Part shown: positions 1 to 8,556 of the stretch, one piece after another | How positions within the stretch are numbered: position 1 is the stretch's first letter | How the letters are laid out: every line of letters begins with the position of its first letter | Origin: an uncultured Clostridium sp. | Lineage (GTDB): Bacteria > Bacillota > Clostridia > TANB77 > CAG-508 | Assembly (NCBI GenBank): GCA_900552135.1 | Contig: URYN01000012.1 | Location: 1-49,678 of the forward strand | DNA length: 49,678 nt | Reading direction: 5' to 3' | Translations under genes and position numbers: made by a program | Notes under the pieces: model-generated | Databases searched by the model: none | Seen by the model: only the letters and a program-made list of their open reading frames with translations | Told to the model about the DNA's origin: nothing

Positions 1-124
1 CTCCATTATTGTTTAGCACTAAACTTATACTTACTCCTGCTAGTATTAACAAAACAACAATCGTTACAACTAAAGCAATAAGCGTAATTCCTTTTTCTTG
101 TTTGATTTTTAATTTTTTGTTCAT
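1..124 (-). CDS. Prepilin-like protein, N-terminal part (runs off the window)
   Basis: The reverse strand from the ATG at 122-124 reads a short basic leader (MNKKLKIKQEKG) and then a hydrophobic segment beginning ITLIALVVTI and ending LAGVSI. This is the class III signal peptide plus N-terminal helix of type IV pilins and pseudopilins: cleavage would fall after the Gly of QEKG, and the mature protein would start with Ile. A strong AAGGAGG ribosome binding site lies just upstream of the ATG. Only about 41 residues are inside the window, so the globular part and exact role are unknown. A prepilin peptidase that could process it is encoded at 27377-28111. Confidence 0.8.
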   Translation of the reverse strand, partial: MNKKLKIKQEKGITLIALVVTIVVLLILAGVSISLVLNNNG

Positions 125-246
125 CTTCTTTTTTCCTCCTTCGTATTTTTCTTTGTTTATTCTACCATTACGATTTTTTATTTTCAACTGTTTTTTCATT
201 TATTTTTACTTTTTTTCCTTTTCTCTACACCATATTTTATGTTACT

Positions 247-275
247 TTGACTTTTCCTTTTATCTATGTTATAAT
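247..275 (+). promoter_or_regulatory. Sigma-A promoter of the orphan gene at 365
   Basis: TTGACT at 247-252 and TATAAT at 270-275 are separated by exactly 17 bases. Transcription would start near 282, leaving about 80 bases of leader before the ATG at 365. Confidence 0.75.
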
Positions 276-364
276 AGTGTTTGCTCAATTTTTTAACCTT
301 TGAGAAAAATCAAAGGTTAATTGTTTCCTTTGATTTTTTAAATAAAATTTTGGAGGTATTAGCA

Positions 365-703
365 ATGAAAAGTTCTTCAATACGTTTCACTTATGTGAAA
401 GACAATCAGGTTCCATATAAGTTACAAATTTCTCGGCGAGATTTCTTCGATTTTATGAATCTTCTCGCCAAGAAGTTTCCCGACTGCAATAGCACCTCGA
501 AGGCTCTTTGTGGGATAATCCCTGATATGGAGACTCTCACAATTCATCAGGTGGCCCTTGATACTGTGGACGTACCATACATTATTTACACTGTGGACGG
601 TAGTGATGTTCAAAACATTCTAAAAATCCGCCGTACCAACCGTATTATCTGGTCTTACTTCATGTTCTTCTGCGATAAGGCTATGACAGTCCATCACAGG
701 TAA
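365..703 (+). CDS. Orphan small protein, 112 aa, unknown function
   Basis: I do not recognise this protein. The open frame extends upstream to 281, but the ATG at 365 is preceded by TTGGAGG at a suitable distance, so I choose that start. The product is soluble and mixed in charge, with no obvious signal peptide, membrane segment or motif. Its codons are GC-richer than those of the neighbours (many C-ending codons such as ttc, gac, atc, ctc) and include one in-frame CGG at 434-436 (followed by CGA). CGG is otherwise missing from the conserved genes. It is a single-gene transcription unit with its own promoter (247-275) and strong terminator (807-842), the same layout as the orphan genes at 5815, 43624 and 48984. 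Real translation is likely but unproven. Confidence 0.6.
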   Translation: MKSSSIRFTYVKDNQVPYKLQISRRDFFDFMNLLAKKFPDCNSTSKALCGIIPDMETLTIHQVALDTVDVPYIIYTVDGSDVQNILKIRRTNRIIWSYFMFFCDKAMTVHHR

Positions 704-806
704 TGACACCGTACTATCTCAAGACTTGAAGAAGCAAGCCCGTACACTTTACAGTTAAGGCAACAACTCATTAGCATATTTTTCACGAGTAAAACGCACA
801 GAACTT

Positions 807-842
807 GGCCCTTTCCGTTATTCGGAAGGGGCCTCTTTTTTT
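807..842 (+). terminator. Intrinsic terminator after the orphan gene at 365
   Basis: An 11-bp stem (GGCCCTTTCCG with CGGAAGGGGCC, one G-T pair) with a short loop is followed by a run of T from about 835. It is strong and GC-rich for this genome. Confidence 0.85.
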
Positions 843-901
843 ACTTTAATTTTTTCTTTTATTTTTTTGAAACTGACCAGCAAATAATTAAATCTGTATT
901 T

Positions 902-1255
902 TTATCTTGTTTTTTGCACTATTTCTATTATGTCTGATATATACTGGCTTATGACTGGTATGTTTAATTTTATTATTTTCTGCAAAAGATATATTATTAA
1001 TGCTGTTATTATTGAAAATCCAATTCCAGCTCCAATTCCCTTTGTTATTCCCGACAAAAAATTTCTGATAAAGTATTTCTTGGTATTGCCTGCAAGTTCT
1101 ATTAAATCTAAGACTCTATTTTTATTTAATGTATAGTTTAAAGATTCCAGTTTTTCTAAAATTCTTTCTTCCAATTTTTCTTTGGTTTCACACTCATTCT
1201 TTGTTATTTCTTCATTTTCGCTCTTAAAAATATTTTCTTTTTTATCATTAACCAT
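902..1255 (-). CDS. DUF5665 family small membrane protein
   Basis: A 117-aa protein with a charged, Lys/Glu-rich N-terminal half (about 1-65) and a hydrophobic segment at about 70-92 (GITKGIGAGIGFSIITALII), followed by a short amphipathic tail. The pattern of a conserved 'ELAGNTKKYFIRNFLSGI' block before a glycine-rich membrane segment and a C-terminal Ile/Val-rich tail matches DUF5665, a family of Bacillota membrane proteins of unknown function. The ATG is preceded by AGGAGAG. It lies 49 bases downstream of the UPF0182 gene on the same strand and is probably cotranscribed with ftsY and UPF0182. The family is recalled from the motif, not searched. Confidence 0.7.
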   Translation of the reverse strand: MVNDKKENIFKSENEEITKNECETKEKLEERILEKLESLNYTLNKNRVLDLIELAGNTKKYFIRNFLSGITKGIGAGIGFSIITALIIYLLQKIIKLNIPVISQYISDIIEIVQKTR

Positions 1256-1304
1256 AATATCTCTCCTATATTATGGTTGCCATAATTTTAAATTTTATTA
1301 CATT

Positions 1305-4300
1305 CTATCTTATTGTATTTACTATTTCATTTTCTGTTTCATTTTCTACGAATTCTTCATCTGCAGTCAAACTAGCTTTACTTTCTTCCTTTTTCTTGTC
1401 TAGTTCTTTCTTTACTTCTTCCAGTCTATCAACCAAGCTTTGTAACTTCTTTGTATCTTTACCAATTTGCTCCCAATCATTGCTTTGAGTTGATGCTTTT
1501 AGATTGTTATTTGCTTTTATTATTAATTCAGCAAGTTCTTCTATGCTGTCTGTGTTTTCTACTTCAATGTTTACAGCATATTGTGAAACTAGATTATTAA
1601 GTGCTTCTGTGAAGGTATTTCCGATTGCAACTTTATTTCCTGATGCAACTACTACCTTCTTTAGAATTGGTAAAGAATCTGTTTCATTTACATATTGCTG
1701 ATATATTGGTTCAACATATAGCAAGTTATTGTCTATTGGAACTATGATAATGTCTTTTGTAATCTTTGTTCCTGAAACATTTAGACTATCTATTTCTTTT
1801 GAAATTGTTTCGTCTTGTCCTAATTGAGTGTCTAATTGCATTGGGCCTACAACATTGCTTCCTGTTGGGAAGTTGTACAGTTTTAGCACATTATTTCCGT
1901 TTTCATCACAAGATCCCACTAAATAAGCTGTTATATTTTGTTTTCCATAAGGTGTGTATGGCAATACCAATCCTAGTCTTGAAGTACTGCTATCTGTTGT
2001 TTTTACCATTGTGTAATATGGCTCTATTGCAGTTCCTTTTGTAGATGTAACTTTGCTACTTGTGTTGTGAGTTGCTACATCCCAAACATCATCACTTCTA
2101 TATAATACATCTGCTTGAATGTTGTGATATCTTTCTAATATTTCTGATTGAATTTTATATAAGTATTTTGGATATACGAAGTGACTTGATATGTCTTCTG
2201 GTATCTCTTCATCAGAAAATAAGTCAGGATACATATTCTTATAAGAATTTGCTATTGGATCTGTTTTATCTGTTCTATAGAATGTTACATCTCCTGAATA
2301 AGCATCTATTATTACCTTTACAGAATTTCTTATATAGTTTATTTCTTTTTTTATTATTCCGTTATTTTCAAGGATTGTTCTTTGAGAATAAGGATATTCG
2401 TTGCTTGTTGTATATGCGTCTAGCACCCATACCAATTTTCCTTCATTTGTAATAACCATGTAAGGGGCATTATCATAAGTTAAATATGGCATTATTGTCT
2501 TTGCTCTTTGTATAATGTTTCTACTTGGTATGATTCTGCTTTCGCTTGTTACATTTCCTGAAAATGCTAGTTTTGCGTCCTTTTCCTTTATTGCAATTAT
2601 AATTCTATCTAGTAAATTAACTTTTAATCCAGCATCTCCATCGTAAGTATTTTCTGTATTATTTACTGCATCGTCTGTTGGATAGTCGAATTCTTTTTTG
2701 CTGTTGCTATTTGTTACAACTGTATCGTTTGTTTCAAGTCCAAAATATATTCTTGGCTCGTCTATGTTTACTACTTCATCAGTTTGCTCAAATGATTTTT
2801 GTAGATGATTTACATTTCCAGATTCATTTACTGATGATGCAGATGTAATTATTGCTCCGAATCCATGTGTGTATTCATAAGTTTTGTTATTATATGTTCC
2901 TTTTGAACTCGCAATTTCTCTTGGAGTTACATATACTAAAGATTCTTTGCCACTTACATTGTATAATCCAATTTGTGTATTTCTGTAATTGTAGTATCCT
3001 TTGCTTGTTTGAGAACCTTCCAAATCTTTTAGAACTATTTCTGGTCCAACTAAAGCAATATTTTTTATTGTTTCAGAATTATCAGTTATTGTTCTTTGTG
3101 TGATTGTTCCGGCATCTTCAACTATAACTTCGTCTATGTCTACTCCGTAGGCTTTCTTTGTATTGCTTATATTGCTTTCAATGTATTTCTTTTCTTTATC
3201 AAGTTCGTTTGTATTTACAAAAATTAAGTTGAATCCTATCATTACAATCAATAAAGATACTAAATATCCTGGTACTATTAATACAGATTTTATTACTTTT
3301 TTAGTATTACCTTTTTTGAATTCTTTTATTGCCTTGAATACTGAAATTAGTATTATAAATGCAAGTACAATATAACCCCAGAATCTGATTGTTGTTTCTG
3401 TGATTCCTGCACCAAATAATGAATAATTTTCTGATTCATCACTATTTAATATTATGAATTTTTGTACACCAATATTAAGTGTTTCTAGTAACACCCAAAC
3501 AGAGAAAAATACTGCTAATACTTTTATTCTTGAAAGAGCTTGGTTTAAGATTTTGCTCTTTTTTACAGATTCTCTGCTTATTCCGTCAAAACAAATATTA
3601 AATACAATTAAATAATACAACGCAGCATACACTGTTGATGCAATAACTGCAACCATCGCGTACATTGTTATAAATTCCAAGAATGGCCAAATGAATACGA
3701 AAAATCCAATGTCTATTCCAAGTGCTGGATCTGTTGTAACAAATTGTGTATTAAAGAAACATGGTAATGCTTTTTCTACAATTAAACCTGTTGTACAAAT
3801 TGTTACAATAGTTGCAACTATGAAAGATATTGATTTCTGAGGAAGTTTTGGCATTGGCTTCTTTTCGTCCTCAAAAAATGTTTTTAATCCTGCTTTTATT
3901 TTTTTCGTTGTAGAATACATTACTGCAAATACAGTCATAAAGTTTAATATTGCAGTAATTCCTGCATATTTAAAATTCTGCCAGAATATAGAAATGTAAT
4001 TTTCTCCAATTTCTTTTATTTCTAGATATCTACCTCTTTCAATTACATATATTACAATAAGTGCAATCGCAAGAACTGCTAAAACAAGTTTTTTTCTTTT
4101 CTTGGATTTTTTTACTGCATTATTTCCTACCTGTGTATTGTTATCAGTACTGTTTTGTTTCTGTGTGCGAGCATTACTTCTCTCTGCAGTTTTTTCAGCA
4201 CCATCTTCAACATTAGGTTGATTCTTTTCTTTTTCACTTGCTTGTGCTTTTGCTTTTTCATTATCATTATTCTTTACTTTATTTTTACTTTCCTCTTTTT

Positions 4301-4388
4301 TTGCGTTTTTTACTTCGTTTTTTGACTTTGTTTGTTCTTTTATATTATCTTCTGCTTGTGTTTGATTTTTTTCATTATTTTCTTTCAA
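1305..4388 (-). CDS. UPF0182 family large membrane protein (TTG start)
   Basis: A 1027-aa protein. Residues 1 to about 95 form a low-complexity Lys/Glu/Asn/Gln-rich cytoplasmic extension that I do not associate with the family. Seven or so membrane helices follow (about 100-400), then a large extracytoplasmic region (about 420-960) and an acidic, charged C-terminus. The membrane-proximal block with DPALGIDIGFFVFIWPF and the long soluble domain fit UPF0182 (COG1615), a conserved family of unknown function. The start is a TTG at 4386-4388, placed by GGAGGG eight bases upstream; no ATG is suitably placed. The gene begins 17 bases after the ftsY stop, so the two are almost certainly cotranscribed. 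Confidence 0.88.
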   Translation of the reverse strand: MKENNEKNQTQAEDNIKEQTKSKNEVKNAKKEESKNKVKNNDNEKAKAQASEKEKNQPNVEDGAEKTAERSNARTQKQNSTDNNTQVGNNAVKKSKKRKKLVLAVLAIALIVIYVIERGRYLEIKEIGENYISIFWQNFKYAGITAILNFMTVFAVMYSTTKKIKAGLKTFFEDEKKPMPKLPQKSISFIVATIVTICTTGLIVEKALPCFFNTQFVTTDPALGIDIGFFVFIWPFLEFITMYAMVAVIASTVYAALYYLIVFNICFDGISRESVKKSKILNQALSRIKVLAVFFSVWVLLETLNIGVQKFIILNSDESENYSLFGAGITETTIRFWGYIVLAFIILISVFKAIKEFKKGNTKKVIKSVLIVPGYLVSLLIVMIGFNLIFVNTNELDKEKKYIESNISNTKKAYGVDIDEVIVEDAGTITQRTITDNSETIKNIALVGPEIVLKDLEGSQTSKGYYNYRNTQIGLYNVSGKESLVYVTPREIASSKGTYNNKTYEYTHGFGAIITSASSVNESGNVNHLQKSFEQTDEVVNIDEPRIYFGLETNDTVVTNSNSKKEFDYPTDDAVNNTENTYDGDAGLKVNLLDRIIIAIKEKDAKLAFSGNVTSESRIIPSRNIIQRAKTIMPYLTYDNAPYMVITNEGKLVWVLDAYTTSNEYPYSQRTILENNGIIKKEINYIRNSVKVIIDAYSGDVTFYRTDKTDPIANSYKNMYPDLFSDEEIPEDISSHFVYPKYLYKIQSEILERYHNIQADVLYRSDDVWDVATHNTSSKVTSTKGTAIEPYYTMVKTTDSSTSRLGLVLPYTPYGKQNITAYLVGSCDENGNNVLKLYNFPTGSNVVGPMQLDTQLGQDETISKEIDSLNVSGTKITKDIIIVPIDNNLLYVEPIYQQYVNETDSLPILKKVVVASGNKVAIGNTFTEALNNLVSQYAVNIEVENTDSIEELAELIIKANNNLKASTQSNDWEQIGKDTKKLQSLVDRLEEVKKELDKKKEESKASLTADEEFVENETENEIVNTIR

Positions 4389-4405
4389 ACTTATTCCCTC
4401 CGATT

Positions 4406-5311
4406 CTATATTATTGCTTTAACAAAATCCCTACTATTAAATTTTTCCATGTCATCGATTTGCTCGCCAACACCAATAAATTTAACTCCAACATTATTTT
4501 CATTTACTATTCCAATTACGGCTCCACCTTTTGCAGTGCCATCTAACTTTGTTAATATAATTCCTGTTATATCAACAGTTTCCTTGAAGGCTTGAACCTG
4601 TGAAATTGCATTTTGTCCTGTAGTACTATCTAACACCATTAAAACTTCTTCATCTGCATCAGGTAATTCTTTATCTATTACCTTTTTTATTTTAGCAAGC
4701 TCGTCCATCAAATACTTTTTATTATGTAATCTTCCTGCAGTATCACAAATTAGAACATCTGCATTTTTCTCTCTTGTAATCTTAATTGCGTCATATACAA
4801 CAGAAGCTGGGTCTGTACCTTCATTTCTTTTTACTAAATCACAGCCTGCTCTGTTAGCCCAAATTTCCAGTTGTTCAACTGCAGCTGCTCTAAATGTATC
4901 CGCAGCAGCAATTACAACTTTCTTTCCATCTTTCTTTAATCTGTTAGCAATCTTTCCGATTGATGTTGTTTTTCCAACTCCATTTACACCAACAACCAAT
5001 ATTACAGATGGCTTTGTGTTTAAATGAAGTTCAGAATCAGTCTTTGCAAATATATCCTGAATCTCTTGTCTTAGAGCTTCTCTTACGCCTTCCTCATCTT
5101 TAATGTTTTCTTTCTTAATTCTTTGTCTTAGATTCTCTATTATCATTGAAGAAGTATTAGCCCCTACATCAGACATAATTAGTGCTTCCTCAAGCTCATC
5201 TAGTAAGTCTTCGTCAACTTTTCTAAAATTGCTAAATATATCATTCATCTTTTCGTCAAAAGATGTTTTTGTTTTGTTCAATCCATTTTTTAGTTTATCA
5301 AAAAATCCCAT
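4406..5311 (-). CDS. ftsY: Signal recognition particle receptor FtsY
   Basis: FtsY is the membrane-associated SRP receptor GTPase. It docks SRP-ribosome complexes to the Sec translocon for cotranslational membrane protein insertion. The 301-aa protein has the short N-terminal region usual in Bacillota, the N helical domain (about 20-95) and the G domain. G motifs are visible: GVNGVGKTT (P-loop, about 108-116), DTFRAAAVEQL, DTAGR and TKLDGTAKGG. The ATG at 5309-5311 has AAAGGA upstream, and a good promoter lies at 5362-5390. It is the first gene of the ftsY - UPF0182 - DUF5665 unit. No anomaly seen. Confidence 0.97.
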   Translation of the reverse strand: MGFFDKLKNGLNKTKTSFDEKMNDIFSNFRKVDEDLLDELEEALIMSDVGANTSSMIIENLRQRIKKENIKDEEGVREALRQEIQDIFAKTDSELHLNTKPSVILVVGVNGVGKTTSIGKIANRLKKDGKKVVIAAADTFRAAAVEQLEIWANRAGCDLVKRNEGTDPASVVYDAIKITREKNADVLICDTAGRLHNKKYLMDELAKIKKVIDKELPDADEEVLMVLDSTTGQNAISQVQAFKETVDITGIILTKLDGTAKGGAVIGIVNENNVGVKFIGVGEQIDDMEKFNSRDFVKAII

Positions 5312-5361
5312 AAAAAAATCCTTTCGCTTAAGTATATTAGATTTTGTATTACTACCAGTCT

Positions 5362-5390
5362 ATTATACCCTAAATTGGAAAGAATTTCAA
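5362..5390 (-). promoter_or_regulatory. Sigma-A promoter of ftsY
   Basis: On the minus strand TTGAAA (5385-5390) and TATAAT (5362-5367) are separated by 17 bases, about 50 bases upstream of the ftsY ATG. Confidence 0.75.
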
Positions 5391-5484
5391 TGGTTATCAG
5401 TTTATTCGTTTATTTATCGTAAATTTCTTCTAAAAGCTAGCATTTTAAAAAGATATGTGTTACAATACCAAATGTAATTCAAAT

Positions 5485-5560
5485 GCCAATATAGCTCAGT
5501 TGGTAGAGCAACGGATTCGTAACCCGTAGGTCAGCAGTTCGATTCTGCTTATTGGCTCCA
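5485..5560 (+). tRNA. tRNA-Thr (anticodon CGT)
   Basis: A 76-base cloverleaf with acceptor stem GCCAATA/TATTGGC, a D-arm containing AGCTCAGTTGGTAGAGC, anticodon loop TTCGTAA (anticodon CGT, reads ACG), a T-arm with GTTCGATTC and an encoded CCA at 5558-5560. The last anticodon-stem pair (A-C) is mismatched. A possible extended -10 promoter (TGTTACAAT) ends at 5466. Confidence 0.95.
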
Positions 5561-5569
5561 GTTTATAGC

Positions 5570-5605
5570 AACTTACGGACTTAATCATTCGTAAGTTTTT
5601 ATTTT
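5570..5605 (+). terminator. Terminator after tRNA-Thr
   Basis: AACTTACG at 5570-5577 pairs with CGTAAGTT from 5590, followed by a T-rich tract (TTTTTATTTT). Confidence 0.7.
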
Positions 5606-5614
5606 ATATTGTCA

Positions 5615-5660
5615 ATTGGATGGTTGTCAAAAAACTCCGTCCCCATTGACCAGAAAAAAA
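5615..5660. repeat. Possible remnant of a GGGGACGG-type dispersed repeat
   Basis: The stretch around CTCCGTCCCCATTGACC (reverse: GGTCAATGGGGACGGAG) is GC-richer than its surroundings and resembles the GGGGACGG-containing short repeats common in Clostridia intergenic DNA. A related motif (CCCCGTCCCCG) occurs at 48145-48165. No transposase is nearby. The assignment is tentative. Confidence 0.3.
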
Positions 5661-5699
5661 CCACAAAAATACTGATTTGCTTGAATATTATGAAAAAAG

Positions 5700-5728
5700 T
5701 TGAAAAATTATGAAAAAAATAGTATAAT
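5700..5728 (+). promoter_or_regulatory. Sigma-A promoter of the Cys-rich orphan gene at 5815
   Basis: TTGAAA at 5700-5705 and TATAAT at 5723-5728 with 17 bases between. The roughly 80-base leader that follows contains an imperfect inverted repeat (CAATTATTCG near 5737; CGAATAACAATTG near 5785) just before the ribosome binding site. Confidence 0.75.
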
Positions 5729-5814
5729 AATTTTGCAATTATTCGTAGCTATGCGAATTTAATATAAATAGCAATTAAAATTTCTCGAATAACAATTGTA
5801 AGGAGGAAAACGAC

Positions 5815-6009
5815 ATGGCAAAACTCACATTTTTTCGGGTTTTAAAAAGTAACTTAAAATGTGCTGTTTGCAAGAAGAAGGATTGCCCTGTAAGGTATTA
5901 TCCTGAAAGGAAAAAAATCCAGTATTGTGATGGCACACGTTATGTTACTGGCTGTGAAAAAGATCGACAGAAATACATTGAAGAATCTTTGAAAAGACCT
6001 CTTCCGTGA
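5815..6009 (+). CDS. Orphan Cys-rich small protein, 64 aa
   Basis: I do not recognise this protein. It is basic and has five cysteines: CAVCKKKDC (C-x2-C-x4-C) in the first half, then single Cys in QYCDG and TGCEK. The spacing suggests a metal-binding knuckle, but no known family is identified. The ATG is preceded by a near-perfect TAAGGAGG. The gene has its own promoter (5700-5728) and terminator (6023-6062), so it is monocistronic. Codon 8 is CGG, an in-frame codon absent from the conserved genes here. If CGG caused a +1 shift the frame would end almost at once, so in this gene CGG must either be decoded or the product is only about nine residues. Confidence 0.65.
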   Translation: MAKLTFFRVLKSNLKCAVCKKKDCPVRYYPERKKIQYCDGTRYVTGCEKDRQKYIEESLKRPLP

Positions 6010-6022
6010 TATTTGCCAATAC

Positions 6023-6062
6023 ACAAAATGTATCATCCCAAAAGGATGGTACATTTTGTTGT
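6023..6062 (+). terminator. Terminator after the Cys-rich orphan gene
   Basis: A 16-bp stem (ACAAAATGTATCATCC with GGATGGTACATTTTGT, one wobble pair) closes on a short A-rich loop and is followed by a short T-rich stretch. Confidence 0.75.
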
Positions 6063-6234
6063 TTATGTAATGATTTTATAAAATCAATAAATTTATATTT
6101 TCTATTGAAAAAATATAAAATTTATGTTAAATTAAAATCAATAAATCGAATTATATAAAAAGAGCCTTACTTTGCAGATATATTTTTTCGCATACCTGCT
6201 CCGTAACCGCTCCATATTTTTTATTTTCATTTTT

Positions 6235-8370
6235 CTAAAATCTTACAAATCCCACATCTGCATTTTTGCATTCTTTCAACACTTTTTCCAATGTAGGTAC
6301 ATCCCAGTTTTTCTCTATATTTATTCTTTCAGCATGTCCTCCGCTAGTAAGCTTATGGTATGCTCCTTCTATTTCAATTTTCTTTTGAAGCATTCTCTGG
6401 TTAAATTCATGGCTTCCATTTGACACATAGAATGAATTTGTGTATTCTTCTTTGTCGGTTATTCCTGGAATTGTTCCATAAATTGCTTTGTCCATTGCCA
6501 TAAATTCTGTTGCAAGTTTTTGGTCATCTGTTCCCATCAAGCAAAAGTTTAAGTTGTATTTTTCACAATATTCTTGTATTTTGTTCTGCATAAATGTAAC
6601 TATCTGTAGTCCTAGTTTTTCTATTTCTTTGTTTTCCATTCTGCTCTTTTTTGTAAGTGCATATATACATTCTTCAAGGCCCATGAATCCAATGTTTAGT
6701 GTTCCTTGTTTTATTACTTTACGGATTTTGTCTTCGTCTCTTACTTTTTCTCCATCTAGCCAGACTCCCTGCTTTATGAAGAACGGGAATTCAAATGCTT
6801 TTTTGTTTCCCTGCATTTCGAATCTATCTATTAACTGGTCTTTTACGAAGTTCATACTTTCTTCCAATGCATTATAGAATTCTTCATATTTGCCTTTTTT
6901 TGTTCCATCGTTTTCATTTAATATTGAACTGGTTTTTATTCCTATTCTTGCAAGATTTATTGTTGTAAATGATATATTTCCTCTTTGTGATGCAATTTGC
7001 TTGTCGCTGTCTATTACGTTTTCCATTACTCTTATGTTGCTTGCATTGTATGCCGCTTCGCTATCTGGATTTCCTGCTTGGTATATTTTTTTATTGTACG
7101 ATGCATCTAAGAATGAAAAAGATGGATAATGTCTTCTTGTTGCAATTTCTATAGCTCTTCTGTATAAGTCGTAGTTTTTATCTTTTTTGTTTAAGTTTAC
7201 TCCGTCCTTCACTTTGAATATTACAAATGGTGATAGAGTGTCTTTTTCGTTTTCTATTCCGAAGTCTATTGAGTCCAGTATTTTGCTTATAACCATTCTT
7301 CCTTCAGGGCTTGTGTCTGTTCCCAAATTTATTGTTGGGTATATTTTTTCATTGCCATAAGAGTTTATAACGTTTGTGTCGTGAACAAATGCCTCCATTG
7401 CTTGTGCAACTATTTTTTCTGTTTTTTTCATTGCTATATCATAAGCAACTCTAAATATTCTTTGAACTTGTTTCGATTCTCTGCTATATTTGTCAAATAT
7501 AGAAATATCAAAATCTATTGTTTCTATTTTTTCTATTTCTCTTTCTATACCATTTGTAGCAGCAAATTTGTCGAAATCCGTATATATCAAAATGTCGTCC
7601 ATGGTTTGTTTTAATTGTTTTTTGAATGTTATTACAACTCCTGGAGCCATGTAGTAATCAAACGCAGGTATAGACTGACAGCCATGTTGTTCTTTTTGAT
7701 TTAGATTTATTACCAATACTGCAAGAGCCGTGTATGACATTATGTCTTTTGGCTCTCTTATGTGTAGATTTCTAGAGTTAAATCCCTCATCATAAATTTT
7801 AGGTAGATTTATTTGTGATGATGTAGTAGTTCCAAGTGGCATGTAGTTTAGATCGTGTATATGTATTTCTCCTGTTTCTTGGGCATTTGCAACTTTCTTT
7901 TTCATCATGTAAGATTTTGCAAATTCCTTCGATATAGTGCTACCATAGTCAACCATCATTTCCATCGGACTTATAACACTTCCATCTTGTTTTTCTTTTT
8001 TTAGACTAAGACTCTCTAATGCTTTCAAGAATTTGTGCTGTTTCTTTTCGTCCCAGAACAGTTTTCTAGATTGAGCCCTTCTTTCTCTGTATTCTGCAAA
8101 AGAATAAAATACATCTATATATCCTTCCTGCTTTAGATGTTTTTCAATTAAATCTTGAATATCTTCGATTTTTATTTTCTGCGAATCTATTTTTTGAATT
8201 TCTTCAATTACCAGATTATACACTTTGTTTATGTCTTGTTCTGAATATTTTGGAATTTCTTCTTCTTGATTAACACTATCAAAACCTTTTTTTATTGCAA
8301 GAGCAATTTTGCTTCCATCAAAGTCTACTTTTTTTCCATCTCTTTTTATTACTTTAATATTTTCAAACAT
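6235..8370 (-). CDS. NrdD-like class III ribonucleotide reductase homologue lacking radical residues
   Basis: The N-terminus (about 1-95) is an ATP-cone, the nucleotide-sensing domain of ribonucleotide reductases (IKVIKRDGKKVDFDGSKI). It is followed by the ten-stranded barrel of anaerobic NrdD: HGCQSIPAFDYYMAPG, INLGTDTSPEGRM, SFTTINLARIGIK and GTDDQK are recognisable. Two hallmarks are missing. At the position where I recall AYMGCRTRV with the thiyl-radical Cys, this protein has AYNASNIRV, with Ser. The frame ends at NADVGFVRF, just where the four-Cys zinc site and the glycyl-radical motif (RVxGY) should follow; none appears in any frame downstream. It is therefore unlikely to be a self-sufficient reductase. 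No nrdG activase lies in the window. I prefer the second Met (8368-8370), because the first (8379) is only two bases from GAGGT. Confidence 0.85.
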   Translation of the reverse strand: MFENIKVIKRDGKKVDFDGSKIALAIKKGFDSVNQEEEIPKYSEQDINKVYNLVIEEIQKIDSQKIKIEDIQDLIEKHLKQEGYIDVFYSFAEYRERRAQSRKLFWDEKKQHKFLKALESLSLKKEKQDGSVISPMEMMVDYGSTISKEFAKSYMMKKKVANAQETGEIHIHDLNYMPLGTTTSSQINLPKIYDEGFNSRNLHIREPKDIMSYTALAVLVINLNQKEQHGCQSIPAFDYYMAPGVVITFKKQLKQTMDDILIYTDFDKFAATNGIEREIEKIETIDFDISIFDKYSRESKQVQRIFRVAYDIAMKKTEKIVAQAMEAFVHDTNVINSYGNEKIYPTINLGTDTSPEGRMVISKILDSIDFGIENEKDTLSPFVIFKVKDGVNLNKKDKNYDLYRRAIEIATRRHYPSFSFLDASYNKKIYQAGNPDSEAAYNASNIRVMENVIDSDKQIASQRGNISFTTINLARIGIKTSSILNENDGTKKGKYEEFYNALEESMNFVKDQLIDRFEMQGNKKAFEFPFFIKQGVWLDGEKVRDEDKIRKVIKQGTLNIGFMGLEECIYALTKKSRMENKEIEKLGLQIVTFMQNKIQEYCEKYNLNFCLMGTDDQKLATEFMAMDKAIYGTIPGITDKEEYTNSFYVSNGSHEFNQRMLQKKIEIEGAYHKLTSGGHAERINIEKNWDVPTLEKVLKECKNADVGFVRF

Positions 8371-8520
8371 ATTCTTCATCTACCTCTTTATTTAGGCATA
8401 TTCTATAACAAAAAGTCCCCAAAATCAAGTAATATTTCTTCTTTCTATATTTGACTATTATTTTGTAATTATTCTAGTTAGAATTATCCAACCTTATGCT
8501 ACATAAATTAACCAATATTC

Positions 8521-8549
8521 TTGATTTTTCAAAGTTTGTACTGTATAAT
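8521..8549 (+). promoter_or_regulatory. Promoter giving a probably leaderless rluA-type mRNA
   Basis: TTGATT (8521-8526) and TATAAT (8544-8549) are spaced by 17 bases. Transcription should begin about seven bases after the -10 box, at 8556-8557, which is the A of the ATG start codon. No Shine-Dalgarno sequence is present. Confidence 0.65.
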
Positions 8550-8556
8550 TTTGCTT

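Noticed and set aside
281..364. Upstream extension of the orphan gene at 365 from 281
   Set aside because: It overlaps the start of the transcript, has no ribosome binding site, and a good TTGGAGG precedes the ATG at 365.
422..613. 63-codon open frame on the minus strand inside the orphan gene at 365
   Set aside because: No ribosome binding site or promoter; it lies antisense to the better-supported gene.
6063..6234. Possible missing C-terminal glycyl-radical domain of the NrdD homologue by frameshift
   Set aside because: All three minus-strand frames were read; none gives Cys pairs or an RVxGY motif, and no in-frame CGG precedes the stop.
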